Below are positions 57,216 to 64,000 of a stretch of 64,000 nucleotides of DNA, piece after piece (the first letter of the stretch is position 1; each line of letters opens with the position of its first letter). Both the position numbers and the translations under genes were made by a program. This DNA comes from Polynucleobacter sp. AM-7D1 (GTDB lineage Bacteria > Pseudomonadota > Gammaproteobacteria > Burkholderiales > Burkholderiaceae): positions 992,001-1,056,000 of the forward strand of contig NZ_CP061319.1 of assembly GCF_018688455.1 (NCBI RefSeq). The letters run 5' to 3'. Under the pieces are notes generated by a model. It was not told the DNA's origin. It searched no databases and worked only from the letters and a program-made list of their open reading frames with translations.

Positions 57216-57713
57216 CTAAATTCCCATGGTCCTATGCAAGATCTTGGGCTTCATCTCTTCCCAAAGACTTTCAAACTCCTCCGCCCTATCTTCCGATAGC
57301 TCAATAGGCTTAAAGAGGCCGCTGAAGAAGATAGTTTTTTTAGGCGCCAAGGTCTTCTCAAACTCACTGAGTCCAACCGGCTTATCGTCAATATCCCGCG
57401 TCAACTGGGCTGAGCATACAATGGCCTCATTATCGTCTTGATCAATAACGGCAAACTCGATCAGCTGTTGATTTTTCTCCAGGATGACCAAGGTTCCTCG
57501 CGCATAGCAGACCGCCTCGTGCTCTTGAACGATATAAGCCAAAAACTGATCTTCCTCCGTCTTCTCCATACGCAGATCATCTATAAAGAAGAGGTATTGA
57601 TCCCCCGCTCCATTTACTAAGGTAAACACCTTGGGGATGACGCCATGGGCCAGAGCGAGATTTCGGTAATACGAAGAAATTTCAACAGCGAGGTTTTCAG
57701 CAAAAAGATGCAT
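57216..57713 (-). CDS. Hypothetical protein, 165 residues
   Basis: I do not recognise this protein. 165 residues, acidic (many Asp/Glu), no signal peptide or membrane helix. It looks globular with alternating beta and helix segments (YLFFIDDLRME, GTLVILEKNQQLIEFAVIDQDD). A C-terminal acidic helix (ELSEDRAEEFESLWEEMKPKI) follows. It lies between tRNA-Leu and the dienelactone hydrolase gene, 57 bases after the latter. The long open frame without matching overlap supports a real gene. Confidence 0.7.
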   Translation of the reverse strand: MHLFAENLAVEISSYYRNLALAHGVIPKVFTLVNGAGDQYLFFIDDLRMEKTEEDQFLAYIVQEHEAVCYARGTLVILEKNQQLIEFAVIDQDDNEAIVCSAQLTRDIDDKPVGLSEFEKTLAPKKTIFFSGLFKPIELSEDRAEEFESLWEEMKPKILHRTMGI

Positions 57714-57770
57714 TAGAAATTGAGATCAAGAAGATTATTGGGTGGAGATTTTTACAAGCCCTTGCGAGGA

Positions 57771-58460
57771 CTAATCATTGCCTAGTGTATTTTTTAAGAA
57801 TGTCATAGTGCGTTCCCAGGCTAATTCAGCAGCATCGGAGTTGTATTGCAATGGTGGTAGACCTCTTGAGTCTGATTTAGGATTTGCGAAGGCATGTTTA
57901 GTGTCATAGCGCTGAAAGTCATAAGTAACTCCAGCAGCCTTTAGCTTTGCTTCAAGTTGATCAACGCCAGCAATCGAGAAAAATTCATCATGAAGAGCCC
58001 AGTGCGCCAACATTGGTTTTTTGATAGCCGATACATCAACATATTCTAGTGGCGGATAGCCGTACCAAACTACAGTTGCATCACATTCTGGAACGAGTCC
58101 GGCAGATAATACGGTGAGGGCTCCGCCCATACAAAAACCCGTAACAGCCACTTTGGCACTGCCAGTTGCTTTGAGATATTGAACGGCACCACGGATATCT
58201 TGACTGGCAGCATCGCCAAAATTCAAACCATTCATGAGGTGTTCTGCCTCATTCGCCTCTAAGGCCAACTTGCCACGATAGAGATCTGGCACCAAGGCGC
58301 GATAACCTGCTTTCGCCAAACGATTAGCGACATTCTTAATTTCATCATCCAAACCCCACCACTCCTGAATCACTACTACACCAGGAGCATTTTTTGGATC
58401 GGCGGGCTCAACAACATAAGCCTCCACTGAAGCGCCGTCAGGTCTTTGAAATGTAATCAT
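57771..58460 (-). CDS. Dienelactone hydrolase family protein
   Basis: Alpha/beta hydrolase of 229 residues. The ATG at 58460 is chosen because GGAG lies 6 bases before it. The nucleophile elbow is GFCMGGALT (Cys nucleophile), with a later Asp/His (HWALHDEFFSI; KHAFANPKS). The VVIQEWWGLDDEIKNVANRLA segment is typical. Members hydrolyse dienelactone or related esters. No chlorocatechol genes are nearby, so the substrate is unknown. Confidence 0.92.
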   Translation of the reverse strand: MITFQRPDGASVEAYVVEPADPKNAPGVVVIQEWWGLDDEIKNVANRLAKAGYRALVPDLYRGKLALEANEAEHLMNGLNFGDAASQDIRGAVQYLKATGSAKVAVTGFCMGGALTVLSAGLVPECDATVVWYGYPPLEYVDVSAIKKPMLAHWALHDEFFSIAGVDQLEAKLKAAGVTYDFQRYDTKHAFANPKSDSRGLPPLQYNSDAAELAWERTMTFLKNTLGND

Positions 58461-58497
58461 GACTATCTCCAATCTCTCTTTTAAAAATGAATTAGGC

Positions 58498-59760
58498 TTA
58501 CTTCGACTGTTTATCAGTATGAATATATCCCACTAACCAAAAGGTAAGCAAGCCGCACAGAGCTGCCCCATAACCAACCTGGTTGTAATGGTCCATCATC
58601 CCATCGGCACCAATAGTCACGACCATACCCGCCAAAACCGAGGCTAGGCCAGATGCAAGCATTTGCACTGAACCCACCAAACTCATAAAGGTGCCTCGGA
58701 CTTTGGCTTCGACTACTTGACTCACAATCGCCATCGCCGGAATCATCCGCCCAGAAACCAGAACAAAAAAGGCAGTGGAGTTAATCAATACCACCCAAAG
58801 TGGGACCGGCATGAGATTGGTTGTAACGATCAATGGAATTAAGCTAATCACAGCGAGCACTCTAAATACCTTGACCTTGCCGTATTGGTCGGCCATATGG
58901 CCAATCACGCGAGAACTCATGAGTGTTGCAATCCCACCGCAAAGATAAATTAAGGAAATGTAAGAGTTATCAATACCAACATTGGCGGTCAAGTAGAGGG
59001 CGATATAGGGAATGACGGAAAATCCAGTCAACATAATGAGCGCCATAAAAACAAATGCTCGCAAGTGCTGATGGGCAAAGAAGATATTCCAGATTTGACT
59101 AAGTCGACTACCTTCGTGAGTCTGACCAAGATGTCCTGTGATCTTAGGAATATTGCGATAGCCGACATACAAAATAAGGCTGGATATCAAAGCAATAAAG
59201 ATAAATGGCGCACGCCAACCTAAAGAAGGAATGTTGTTGGCTAAAAATAAACTGAGCGGAACACCAGCTACTGTCGATATTGAGAATGCTGACATTACAG
59301 TACCCAATGCCTTCCCCCTACGCTCAAATGGAATGGAATCAGCAACAATCGTTTGTACCAATGAGCCTAGGATACCCCCAAATGCTCCTGCGAAGGCTCG
59401 CGCAATAAAGAGTGAATGGTAATCGGGGGCCAAGCCACAAACTAAGGTCGCAATAATGAAACAGGCATACAAACTCAGTAGCAGTACTCTCCGTTCAAAT
59501 CGATCAACGAAGTAAGTGGCAAAGATTCCAGCAATGGCAGCGGCAAATGTATAAGAGGACAGTAATAAACCGAACTCATGGGTATTGATATTGAGCTCAC
59601 GAATAAATTCAGGACCCAAAGGCATCATGATCATGAAGTCCAGAATATGGGTGAACTGAATTCCGGCTAAAGAGAATAAGAAAAAACGTTCCTTTCTCTT
59701 TCCGCCTGGCATGTGATGCTCGGTCAAGGGTTTCTTTACATGATATTGAGGATGTGCCAT
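58498..59760 (-). CDS. MFS transporter
   Basis: 420 residues from the ATG at 59760, twelve predicted membrane helices. FVDRFERRVLLLSLY (between helices 2 and 3) and MADQYGKVKVFRVLAVISLIPL (second half) are the repeated MFS loop motifs. The substrate is unknown; drug or sugar efflux types are similar. Divergent from the ion-channel-like gene, 48 bases apart. It lies 37 bases upstream of the hydrolase gene. Confidence 0.9.
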   Translation of the reverse strand: MAHPQYHVKKPLTEHHMPGGKRKERFFLFSLAGIQFTHILDFMIMMPLGPEFIRELNINTHEFGLLLSSYTFAAAIAGIFATYFVDRFERRVLLLSLYACFIIATLVCGLAPDYHSLFIARAFAGAFGGILGSLVQTIVADSIPFERRGKALGTVMSAFSISTVAGVPLSLFLANNIPSLGWRAPFIFIALISSLILYVGYRNIPKITGHLGQTHEGSRLSQIWNIFFAHQHLRAFVFMALIMLTGFSVIPYIALYLTANVGIDNSYISLIYLCGGIATLMSSRVIGHMADQYGKVKVFRVLAVISLIPLIVTTNLMPVPLWVVLINSTAFFVLVSGRMIPAMAIVSQVVEAKVRGTFMSLVGSVQMLASGLASVLAGMVVTIGADGMMDHYNQVGYGAALCGLLTFWLVGYIHTDKQSK

Positions 59761-59808
59761 TATCAACCCACCAAGAAATCATTGCCCAAGCTCACTCAAT
59801 ATAAGCCC

Positions 59809-60303
59809 ATGAACGATTTTATTAATACCCTAAACGCTTTTCATTTTGCACTTCTAGCGCGGGATACTGCTTGGGGAATCGCCTGTTTGATTGCCATTCT
59901 GATATTCCATGGCAGCGCCATTAACCATGTCTATATGCGCTTTGAGCGCCTCACTCGCAAAAATCTAGAAGCACATCAATACAACCGTGTTTTCTTTCAT
60001 TTCTATGTAACCTTCTTATTTCTTGCCTTAATTCACGTATTAGAAATTCTCTTTTGGGCAATCTTTATTATTTGCCTTGGAATCATGGCAAATCCTGTTG
60101 CCGCAGTTCTTTTTGCAGGCAGCTGCTATACAACCGTAGGTTTTGAGTCAGATACATTGATTAATGGCTGGAAGAGCTTCGCCTTCTTTATTTCGCTCAG
60201 CGGCCTCTTTTCATTGGCGTGGACCACTTCAATCATGATTGGCATGACTACTGCCTATAAGAATGCTTGGGACCAGAAGTACCGTCACACCAGCATCTAT
60301 TAA
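59809..60303 (+). CDS. Membrane protein with ion-channel-like pore loop
   Basis: 164 residues from the ATG at 59809; the longer frame overlaps MFS and is rejected. Hydrophobic helices lie near 14-36, 57-90 and 127-150. Between the last two, CYTTVGFESD resembles the K-channel filter TxGYG in the pore loop, so an Ion_trans_2-type channel is plausible, with one extra N-terminal helix. Filter Gly-Tyr-Gly is Gly-Phe-Glu here, so selectivity is uncertain. Promoter space is shared with MFS. Confidence 0.75.
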   Translation: MNDFINTLNAFHFALLARDTAWGIACLIAILIFHGSAINHVYMRFERLTRKNLEAHQYNRVFFHFYVTFLFLALIHVLEILFWAIFIICLGIMANPVAAVLFAGSCYTTVGFESDTLINGWKSFAFFISLSGLFSLAWTTSIMIGMTTAYKNAWDQKYRHTSIY

Positions 60304-60351
60304 AACAATCTGAATTAATTGCTGCAATGCAAGATGATCGGGTGTATCATT

Positions 60352-60363
60352 AGGGTTAACCCT
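60352..60363. promoter_or_regulatory. Palindrome just upstream of the 51-residue gene
   Basis: AGGGTTAACCCT is a perfect 12-base palindrome, 13 bases upstream of the ATG at 60377, right after a TATCAT box at 60345-60350. Its place at the likely start site would suit a repressor or an mRNA element. Confidence 0.4.
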
Positions 60364-60376
60364 TAAGGAGCTCACC

Positions 60377-60532
60377 ATGGCACATGCAAAATCAGTACAG
60401 CTTCATCAAGCACCAACTATTAGCTTTAAGCCTTTATTAGCAATTAAGGGCTACCTAGCCATATTGCTAGCAGCATTTGTAGAAGCTAAAGCAATGGAAC
60501 TGAAATCACGCAAAACTAGTGGAAATTGGTAA
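60377..60532 (+). CDS. Small protein of 51 residues
   Basis: Translates as MAHAKSVQLHQAPTISFKPL and continues to KTSGNW, 51 residues. A strong RBS AAGGAG lies 7 bases before the ATG. The middle (about 17-36, LLAIKGYLAILLAAFVEAKA) is a hydrophobic or amphipathic helix that could span or bind membrane, followed by a basic tail. A terminator follows at 60588. I do not recognise it. It has its own upstream box and downstream terminator, so it is probably a real monocistronic gene. Confidence 0.65.
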   Translation: MAHAKSVQLHQAPTISFKPLLAIKGYLAILLAAFVEAKAMELKSRKTSGNW

Positions 60533-60587
60533 TTTATTGCTAATTTAGCCTGTTTTTAGGCCTTTTTTGGTCTTTTTTAAGAAATAT

Positions 60588-60612
60588 GCCTCTGAATCTT
60601 CAGAGGCTTTTT
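60588..60612 (+). terminator. Terminator after the small gene
   Basis: Stem GCCTCTGA / TCAGAGGC with a 4-base loop and a following TTTTTC-T tract on the plus strand. A weaker GCCT/AGGC hairpin with T tract lies just before it, 60548-60578. Confidence 0.85.
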
Positions 60613-60630
60613 CTTTTTCAGCCCTAATGG

Positions 60631-61134
60631 TTAGCGCTTAATGTAATAACCATAGACACAGCGAGAACCTCCTCGAGATGGATTATGCGTGTCGTAAATA
60701 ACGCCATCAATTACGGCACTTAAGTGCTTAGAAACCTTCACTATTAATCTACCTTCAACTAGCTCATTAGCTAGTAAATGCACCTGGCAGCCAGCCCCAA
60801 TCTTCATGGTCGGAACCCATTCAAAGCCATGACCTAGAATGTAGTCATGAAAGACATTGCGATGATTACCATTGCGAGGTGAAGAACCCTTCTCGGCAAG
60901 CCTTCTGGCCAACTTATCATTTCGCTGCTCCGCATAGGTTGCATTAGCAATACGAAGGTCTTCATAGACTTGCATATAAGGCAACTCTGCAGCAATGGCG
61001 ATGGCACGGACAACACAGTCGCCAGCTCCACCTTTAAAGCCTGCTGCCTCCCTACCCCCATCATTAAATTGAAACCCCAGCGCTTCCCCACGTGCTGTAG
61101 CACGTCTAGCAAAGGGATTTAAAAAGCTAAACAT
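60631..61134 (-). CDS. Hypothetical protein with papain-like triad
   Basis: 167 residues with no known name. C40 sits in AGDCVVRAIAIAAELPY at the start of a helix. H137 is in SKHLSAVIDGVIYDTHNPS, with D148 (or N151) 11 residues later: the Cys-His-Asp/Asn layout of papain-fold hydrolases, as in C39- or NlpC-type domains. The N-terminal 30 residues are basic and variable. The function is unknown. I see no processing partner nearby. Confidence 0.7.
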   Translation of the reverse strand: MFSFLNPFARRATARGEALGFQFNDGGREAAGFKGGAGDCVVRAIAIAAELPYMQVYEDLRIANATYAEQRNDKLARRLAEKGSSPRNGNHRNVFHDYILGHGFEWVPTMKIGAGCQVHLLANELVEGRLIVKVSKHLSAVIDGVIYDTHNPSRGGSRCVYGYYIKR

Positions 61135-61165
61135 AGAGCGATAAAGGGATTAAATAATTAGCCAG

Positions 61166-61204
61166 TAAAAAGAAAAATGGACTTGCCTTTCGACAAATCC
61201 ATTT
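61166..61204 (-). terminator. Probable terminator of glcB
   Basis: On the minus strand AAATGGA pairs with TCCATTT, extended by TTG/CAA after one mismatch, around an 8-base loop. It is followed by TTTTTCTTTTTA. It starts 26 bases after the glcB stop. Confidence 0.6.
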
Positions 61205-61229
61205 CGCTCATGAGACCAAGAAATAAAGA

Positions 61230-63443
61230 TTAAGCGTGAGCCTTCTTCACCTCTAAGCGCCATGCATGAAGCAAAGGCTCGGTATAGCCATTAGGCTGCT
61301 CTAGACCTTTGAAAATAAGATCACTTGCAGCTTTATAAGCATAAGAGTCTTTGTAATTTGGCATCATCGGCTTATACAAAGGATCGCCAGCATTTTGACC
61401 ATCAACTACTTTAGCCATACGCTGCAAAGACTCATTCACCTGATCTTCGGTAACAATGCCATGCAATAGCCAGTTGGCAATATGCTGACTAGAGATACGC
61501 AAAGTTGCACGATCTTCCATCAAACCTACGTTATGAATATCTGGTACTTTAGAGCAACCAACACCTTGGTCAATCCAACGCACCACATAACCCAAGATAC
61601 CTTGGCAATTGTTATCCAACTCTTGCTGAATTTCTTCTTTAGACCAGTTGGCTTTTTCCACTACCGGAATGGTCAACAAATCATTGATCAAGGCTTCAGC
61701 TTCAGCAGCCGTATCTAACTGCTCCATCTCTTTTTGCAGTTGAGCGACATTCACCTGGTGGTAATGCAAGGCATGCAATGTTGCTGCAGTAGGTGAAGGC
61801 ACCCAAGCCGTATTTGCACCTGCCTTTGGATGAACAATCTTTTGCTCAACCATAGCTTTCATCAGATCTGGCATTGCCCACATACCCTTACCGATTTGAG
61901 CGCGACCACGCAAGCCACAATCTAAACCAGCCAGAACGTTACGACGCTCATAAGCTGACAGCCACTTACTGGTCTTCATATCGCCCTTGCGCATCATTGG
62001 ACCTGCATGCATTGCTGTATGCATTTCGTCACCAGTGCGGTCCAGGAAGCCAGTATTAATAAAGGCTACGCGAGCACCAGCAGCTGCAATTGCAGCCTTG
62101 ATATTGGCGCTCATGCGACGCTCTTCATCCATGATGCCAAGCTTCACAGTATCCGCGGGCAAGCCCAGCAACTTCTCAACGCGACCAAAGAGCTCACCAG
62201 CAAAAGCAACCTCTTCTGGACTATGCATTTTTGGCTTAACAATATAGACAGAACCTTTACGAGTATTGCCAATTGCCTGAGTAGCTGGACGCTTGATATC
62301 GTACAAAGCAATTAATACAGTCACGACTGCATCCAAGATACCTTCGTAGATCTCTTTACCATCACCAGTAATGATGGCTGGATTAGTCATTAGGTGGCCA
62401 ACGTTACGAAGGAACAATAAAGAACGGCCATGCAAAGTCACTACACCGTCTTTAGCATCCACTGCGCCAATGCCTGCCTTGTATTGACGATCTGGATTGA
62501 GGGTGCGAGTGAAAGTTTTCCCACCTTTGCTAACTTCTTCAACCAAAGTGCCTTTGAGAATGCCTAACCAATTCTCATAGGCCAACACTTTGTCATCGCC
62601 ATCAACAGCAGCAATCGAATCTTCCAAGTCCAAAATAGTAGAGAGAGCGGCTTCAAGCACAACATCGTTAACGCCAGCAGCGTCGCTTGCGCCAATCGTT
62701 TTAGTCTTATCAATCTCGATATCAATATGCACACCGTTATTACGCAGGAGCACTGAAGAAGGTGAAGCAGCATCACCTTGATAGCCAACAAATTGCTTTT
62801 CATCAGCAAGGCCTGTTTTGCTGCCATCCTTCAGGCTAACTACTAACTTGTTGCCATCAACCGCATACTCAATAGCATCCGCATGTGAACCCTTAGCAAG
62901 AGGTGCTGATTGATCTAAAAACTTGCGGGCAAATGCAACGACCTTGGCACCACGAATCGGGTTATAGCCACCCGCCTTAGTTGCGCCGTCTTCTTCAGAG
63001 ATAACGTCAGTACCATAGAGAGCGTCATATAAAGAGCCCCAACGTGCATTAGCGGCATTCAGCGCATAGCGGGCATTGAGCACTGGAACGACCAATTGCG
63101 GTCCAGCTTGAAGAGCCAACTCATCATCAACGTTCTTGGTAGTGCCAAGAACTTTTCCTGGCACTTCATCGAGATAGCCAATTTCCTTGAGATGCTTACG
63201 ATAAGCAGGCATATCCTTAATCGGACCAGGATTGGCCTGATGCCATTTATCCAAGTCCACTTGCAAACGGTCACGCTTAGCAAGCAATGCCTCATTTTTT
63301 GGGCTTAGGTCTTTGACGATTTCGTCAAAACCTTTCCAAAAGTCTGCGCTTTTAATACCTGTACCAGGCAAGACTTTATCTTCAATAAAGCGATATAAGG
63401 GTGTAGCCACTTGAAGGCTATTACATTGTGTACGTGCAGTCAT
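61230..63443 (-). CDS. glcB: Malate synthase G
   Basis: Condenses glyoxylate with acetyl-CoA to malate. 737 residues, single-chain G isoform (E. coli 723). Segments: [54 protein letters not shown] and [23 protein letters not shown], which contain the catalytic Arg and Asp region. It permits growth on glycolate or C2 acids, or a glyoxylate shunt together with mdh/gltA. No isocitrate lyase is in this window. Confidence 0.96.
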   Translation of the reverse strand: MTARTQCNSLQVATPLYRFIEDKVLPGTGIKSADFWKGFDEIVKDLSPKNEALLAKRDRLQVDLDKWHQANPGPIKDMPAYRKHLKEIGYLDEVPGKVLGTTKNVDDELALQAGPQLVVPVLNARYALNAANARWGSLYDALYGTDVISEEDGATKAGGYNPIRGAKVVAFARKFLDQSAPLAKGSHADAIEYAVDGNKLVVSLKDGSKTGLADEKQFVGYQGDAASPSSVLLRNNGVHIDIEIDKTKTIGASDAAGVNDVVLEAALSTILDLEDSIAAVDGDDKVLAYENWLGILKGTLVEEVSKGGKTFTRTLNPDRQYKAGIGAVDAKDGVVTLHGRSLLFLRNVGHLMTNPAIITGDGKEIYEGILDAVVTVLIALYDIKRPATQAIGNTRKGSVYIVKPKMHSPEEVAFAGELFGRVEKLLGLPADTVKLGIMDEERRMSANIKAAIAAAGARVAFINTGFLDRTGDEMHTAMHAGPMMRKGDMKTSKWLSAYERRNVLAGLDCGLRGRAQIGKGMWAMPDLMKAMVEQKIVHPKAGANTAWVPSPTAATLHALHYHQVNVAQLQKEMEQLDTAAEAEALINDLLTIPVVEKANWSKEEIQQELDNNCQGILGYVVRWIDQGVGCSKVPDIHNVGLMEDRATLRISSQHIANWLLHGIVTEDQVNESLQRMAKVVDGQNAGDPLYKPMMPNYKDSYAYKAASDLIFKGLEQPNGYTEPLLHAWRLEVKKAHA

Positions 63444-63502
63444 ATCAAAACCTCAAAACAAATATGTAAATTAAATATACAAACGTTAATTAAAAACTCT
63501 TA

Positions 63503-64000
63503 TTAACCCTTGAATGGATGTTGTAGAAGAATCGTTTCATCGCGTTCCGGTCCTGTTGAGACCATAGCGATCGGCTTTCCTGCAACTTCTTCGATACGAC
63601 GCAGGAACTTCTGTGCCTCTATTGGGAGTTTGTCCCATTCACGAATACCAAAAGTAGTTCCCTTCCAGCCTGGGAAATCCTCATAAATCGGTTCACAGCG
63701 CGCAACGGCTTCAGCGCCGCGCGGCAATACATCTAATGTTTGACCATCCAGCTTGTAACCAACACAAAGGCGAATAGTCTCAAAGCCATCTAATACGTCC
63801 AACTTGGTGATACACAGGCCAGACAAGCCATTAATCTGAATGGATCGCTTGAGTGCGGCAGCATCTAACCAACCAGTCCGGCGTGGGCGACCAGTAACAG
63901 AACCAAACTCTTTGCCGACTTCAGCTAAACGAACGCCAACAGGATCTTGTTTAGCGGGATTATCAAAGTCATACAACTCGCTTGGGAATGGACCAGCACC
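63503..64000 (-). CDS. purA: Adenylosuccinate synthetase, C-terminal 165 residues (cut by window edge)
   Basis: First committed step from IMP to AMP. The minus frame is open to the right edge: [20 protein letters not shown], then [51 protein letters not shown] with TKLDVLD (guanine site) and a C-terminal SVGP-like [10 protein letters not shown]. The N-terminal GTP-binding part is outside. It is 59 bases upstream of glcB. Confidence 0.96.
   Translation of the reverse strand, partial: GAGPFPSELYDFDNPAKQDPVGVRLAEVGKEFGSVTGRPRRTGWLDAAALKRSIQINGLSGLCITKLDVLDGFETIRLCVGYKLDGQTLDVLPRGAEAVARCEPIYEDFPGWKGTTFGIREWDKLPIEAQKFLRRIEEVAGKPIAMVSTGPERDETILLQHPFKG

Overview
The window looks like core chromosome of a low-to-mid GC betaproteobacterium of the Burkholderiales. 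A small freshwater Polynucleobacter-type genome is the best guess. The basis is the gene families and their order: gltA-sdhEBADC beside a GntR regulator and mdh, a pyruvate dehydrogenase operon next to a phasin, and DUF2863- and DUF3429-like proteins. The genus name is an inference. I see no rRNA, insertion sequence, prophage, integrase or CRISPR array. There is one tRNA. Genes are packed tightly, and no gene-free stretch longer than 300 bases is left unexplained.

Layout. 1-6700: citrate synthase (cut by the left edge), the succinate dehydrogenase operon, a GntR regulator and divergent malate dehydrogenase, with a strong palindrome between the last two. 6700-14100: housekeeping and stress genes (DUF2863, yaaA, an aminotransferase, a GST, hydroxybutyryl-CoA dehydrogenase, rarA, a DsbA-like isomerase). 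14100-20600: cyclophilin, then a compact run pabBC - Nudix - aat - bpt - pyrD, then an IclR regulator. 20600-35800: PBP7-type endopeptidase, EamA transporter, phasin, aceE-aceF-lpdA, a divergent PAS histidine kinase with a FixJ-type regulator, folD and oligopeptidase A. 35800-40830: the nitrogen cluster glnA-ntrB-ntrC-xthA, with a recognisable sigma-54/NtrC control region. 40830-49550: a CinA-like protein, EI24 protein, fatty acid hydroxylase, deacetylase, beta-propeller and HrpA. 49550-57000: argA, an Fe-trafficking protein, rpiA, tal, trxC, a YgaP-like protein, rlmB and rnr. 57000-64000: tRNA-Leu(CAG), a dienelactone hydrolase, an MFS transporter, a possible ion channel, a 51-residue protein missed by ordinary length cut-offs, a possible papain-fold protein, malate synthase G and purA (cut by the right edge).

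Functionally, much of the window is central carbon metabolism (PDH, citrate synthase, SDH, MDH, malate synthase, transaldolase, ribose isomerase) joined to nitrogen assimilation. I found no clearly new multi-gene system. The observations most worth checking are: a Thr-to-Pro change in the GAFTGA loop of NtrC, despite a good sigma-54/NtrC promoter at glnA; a 29-bp dyad between aceE and the two-component system; a 20-bp near-perfect palindrome between gntR and mdh; a probable leaderless argA transcript; and the small and papain-like ORFs around 60.3-61.1 kb.
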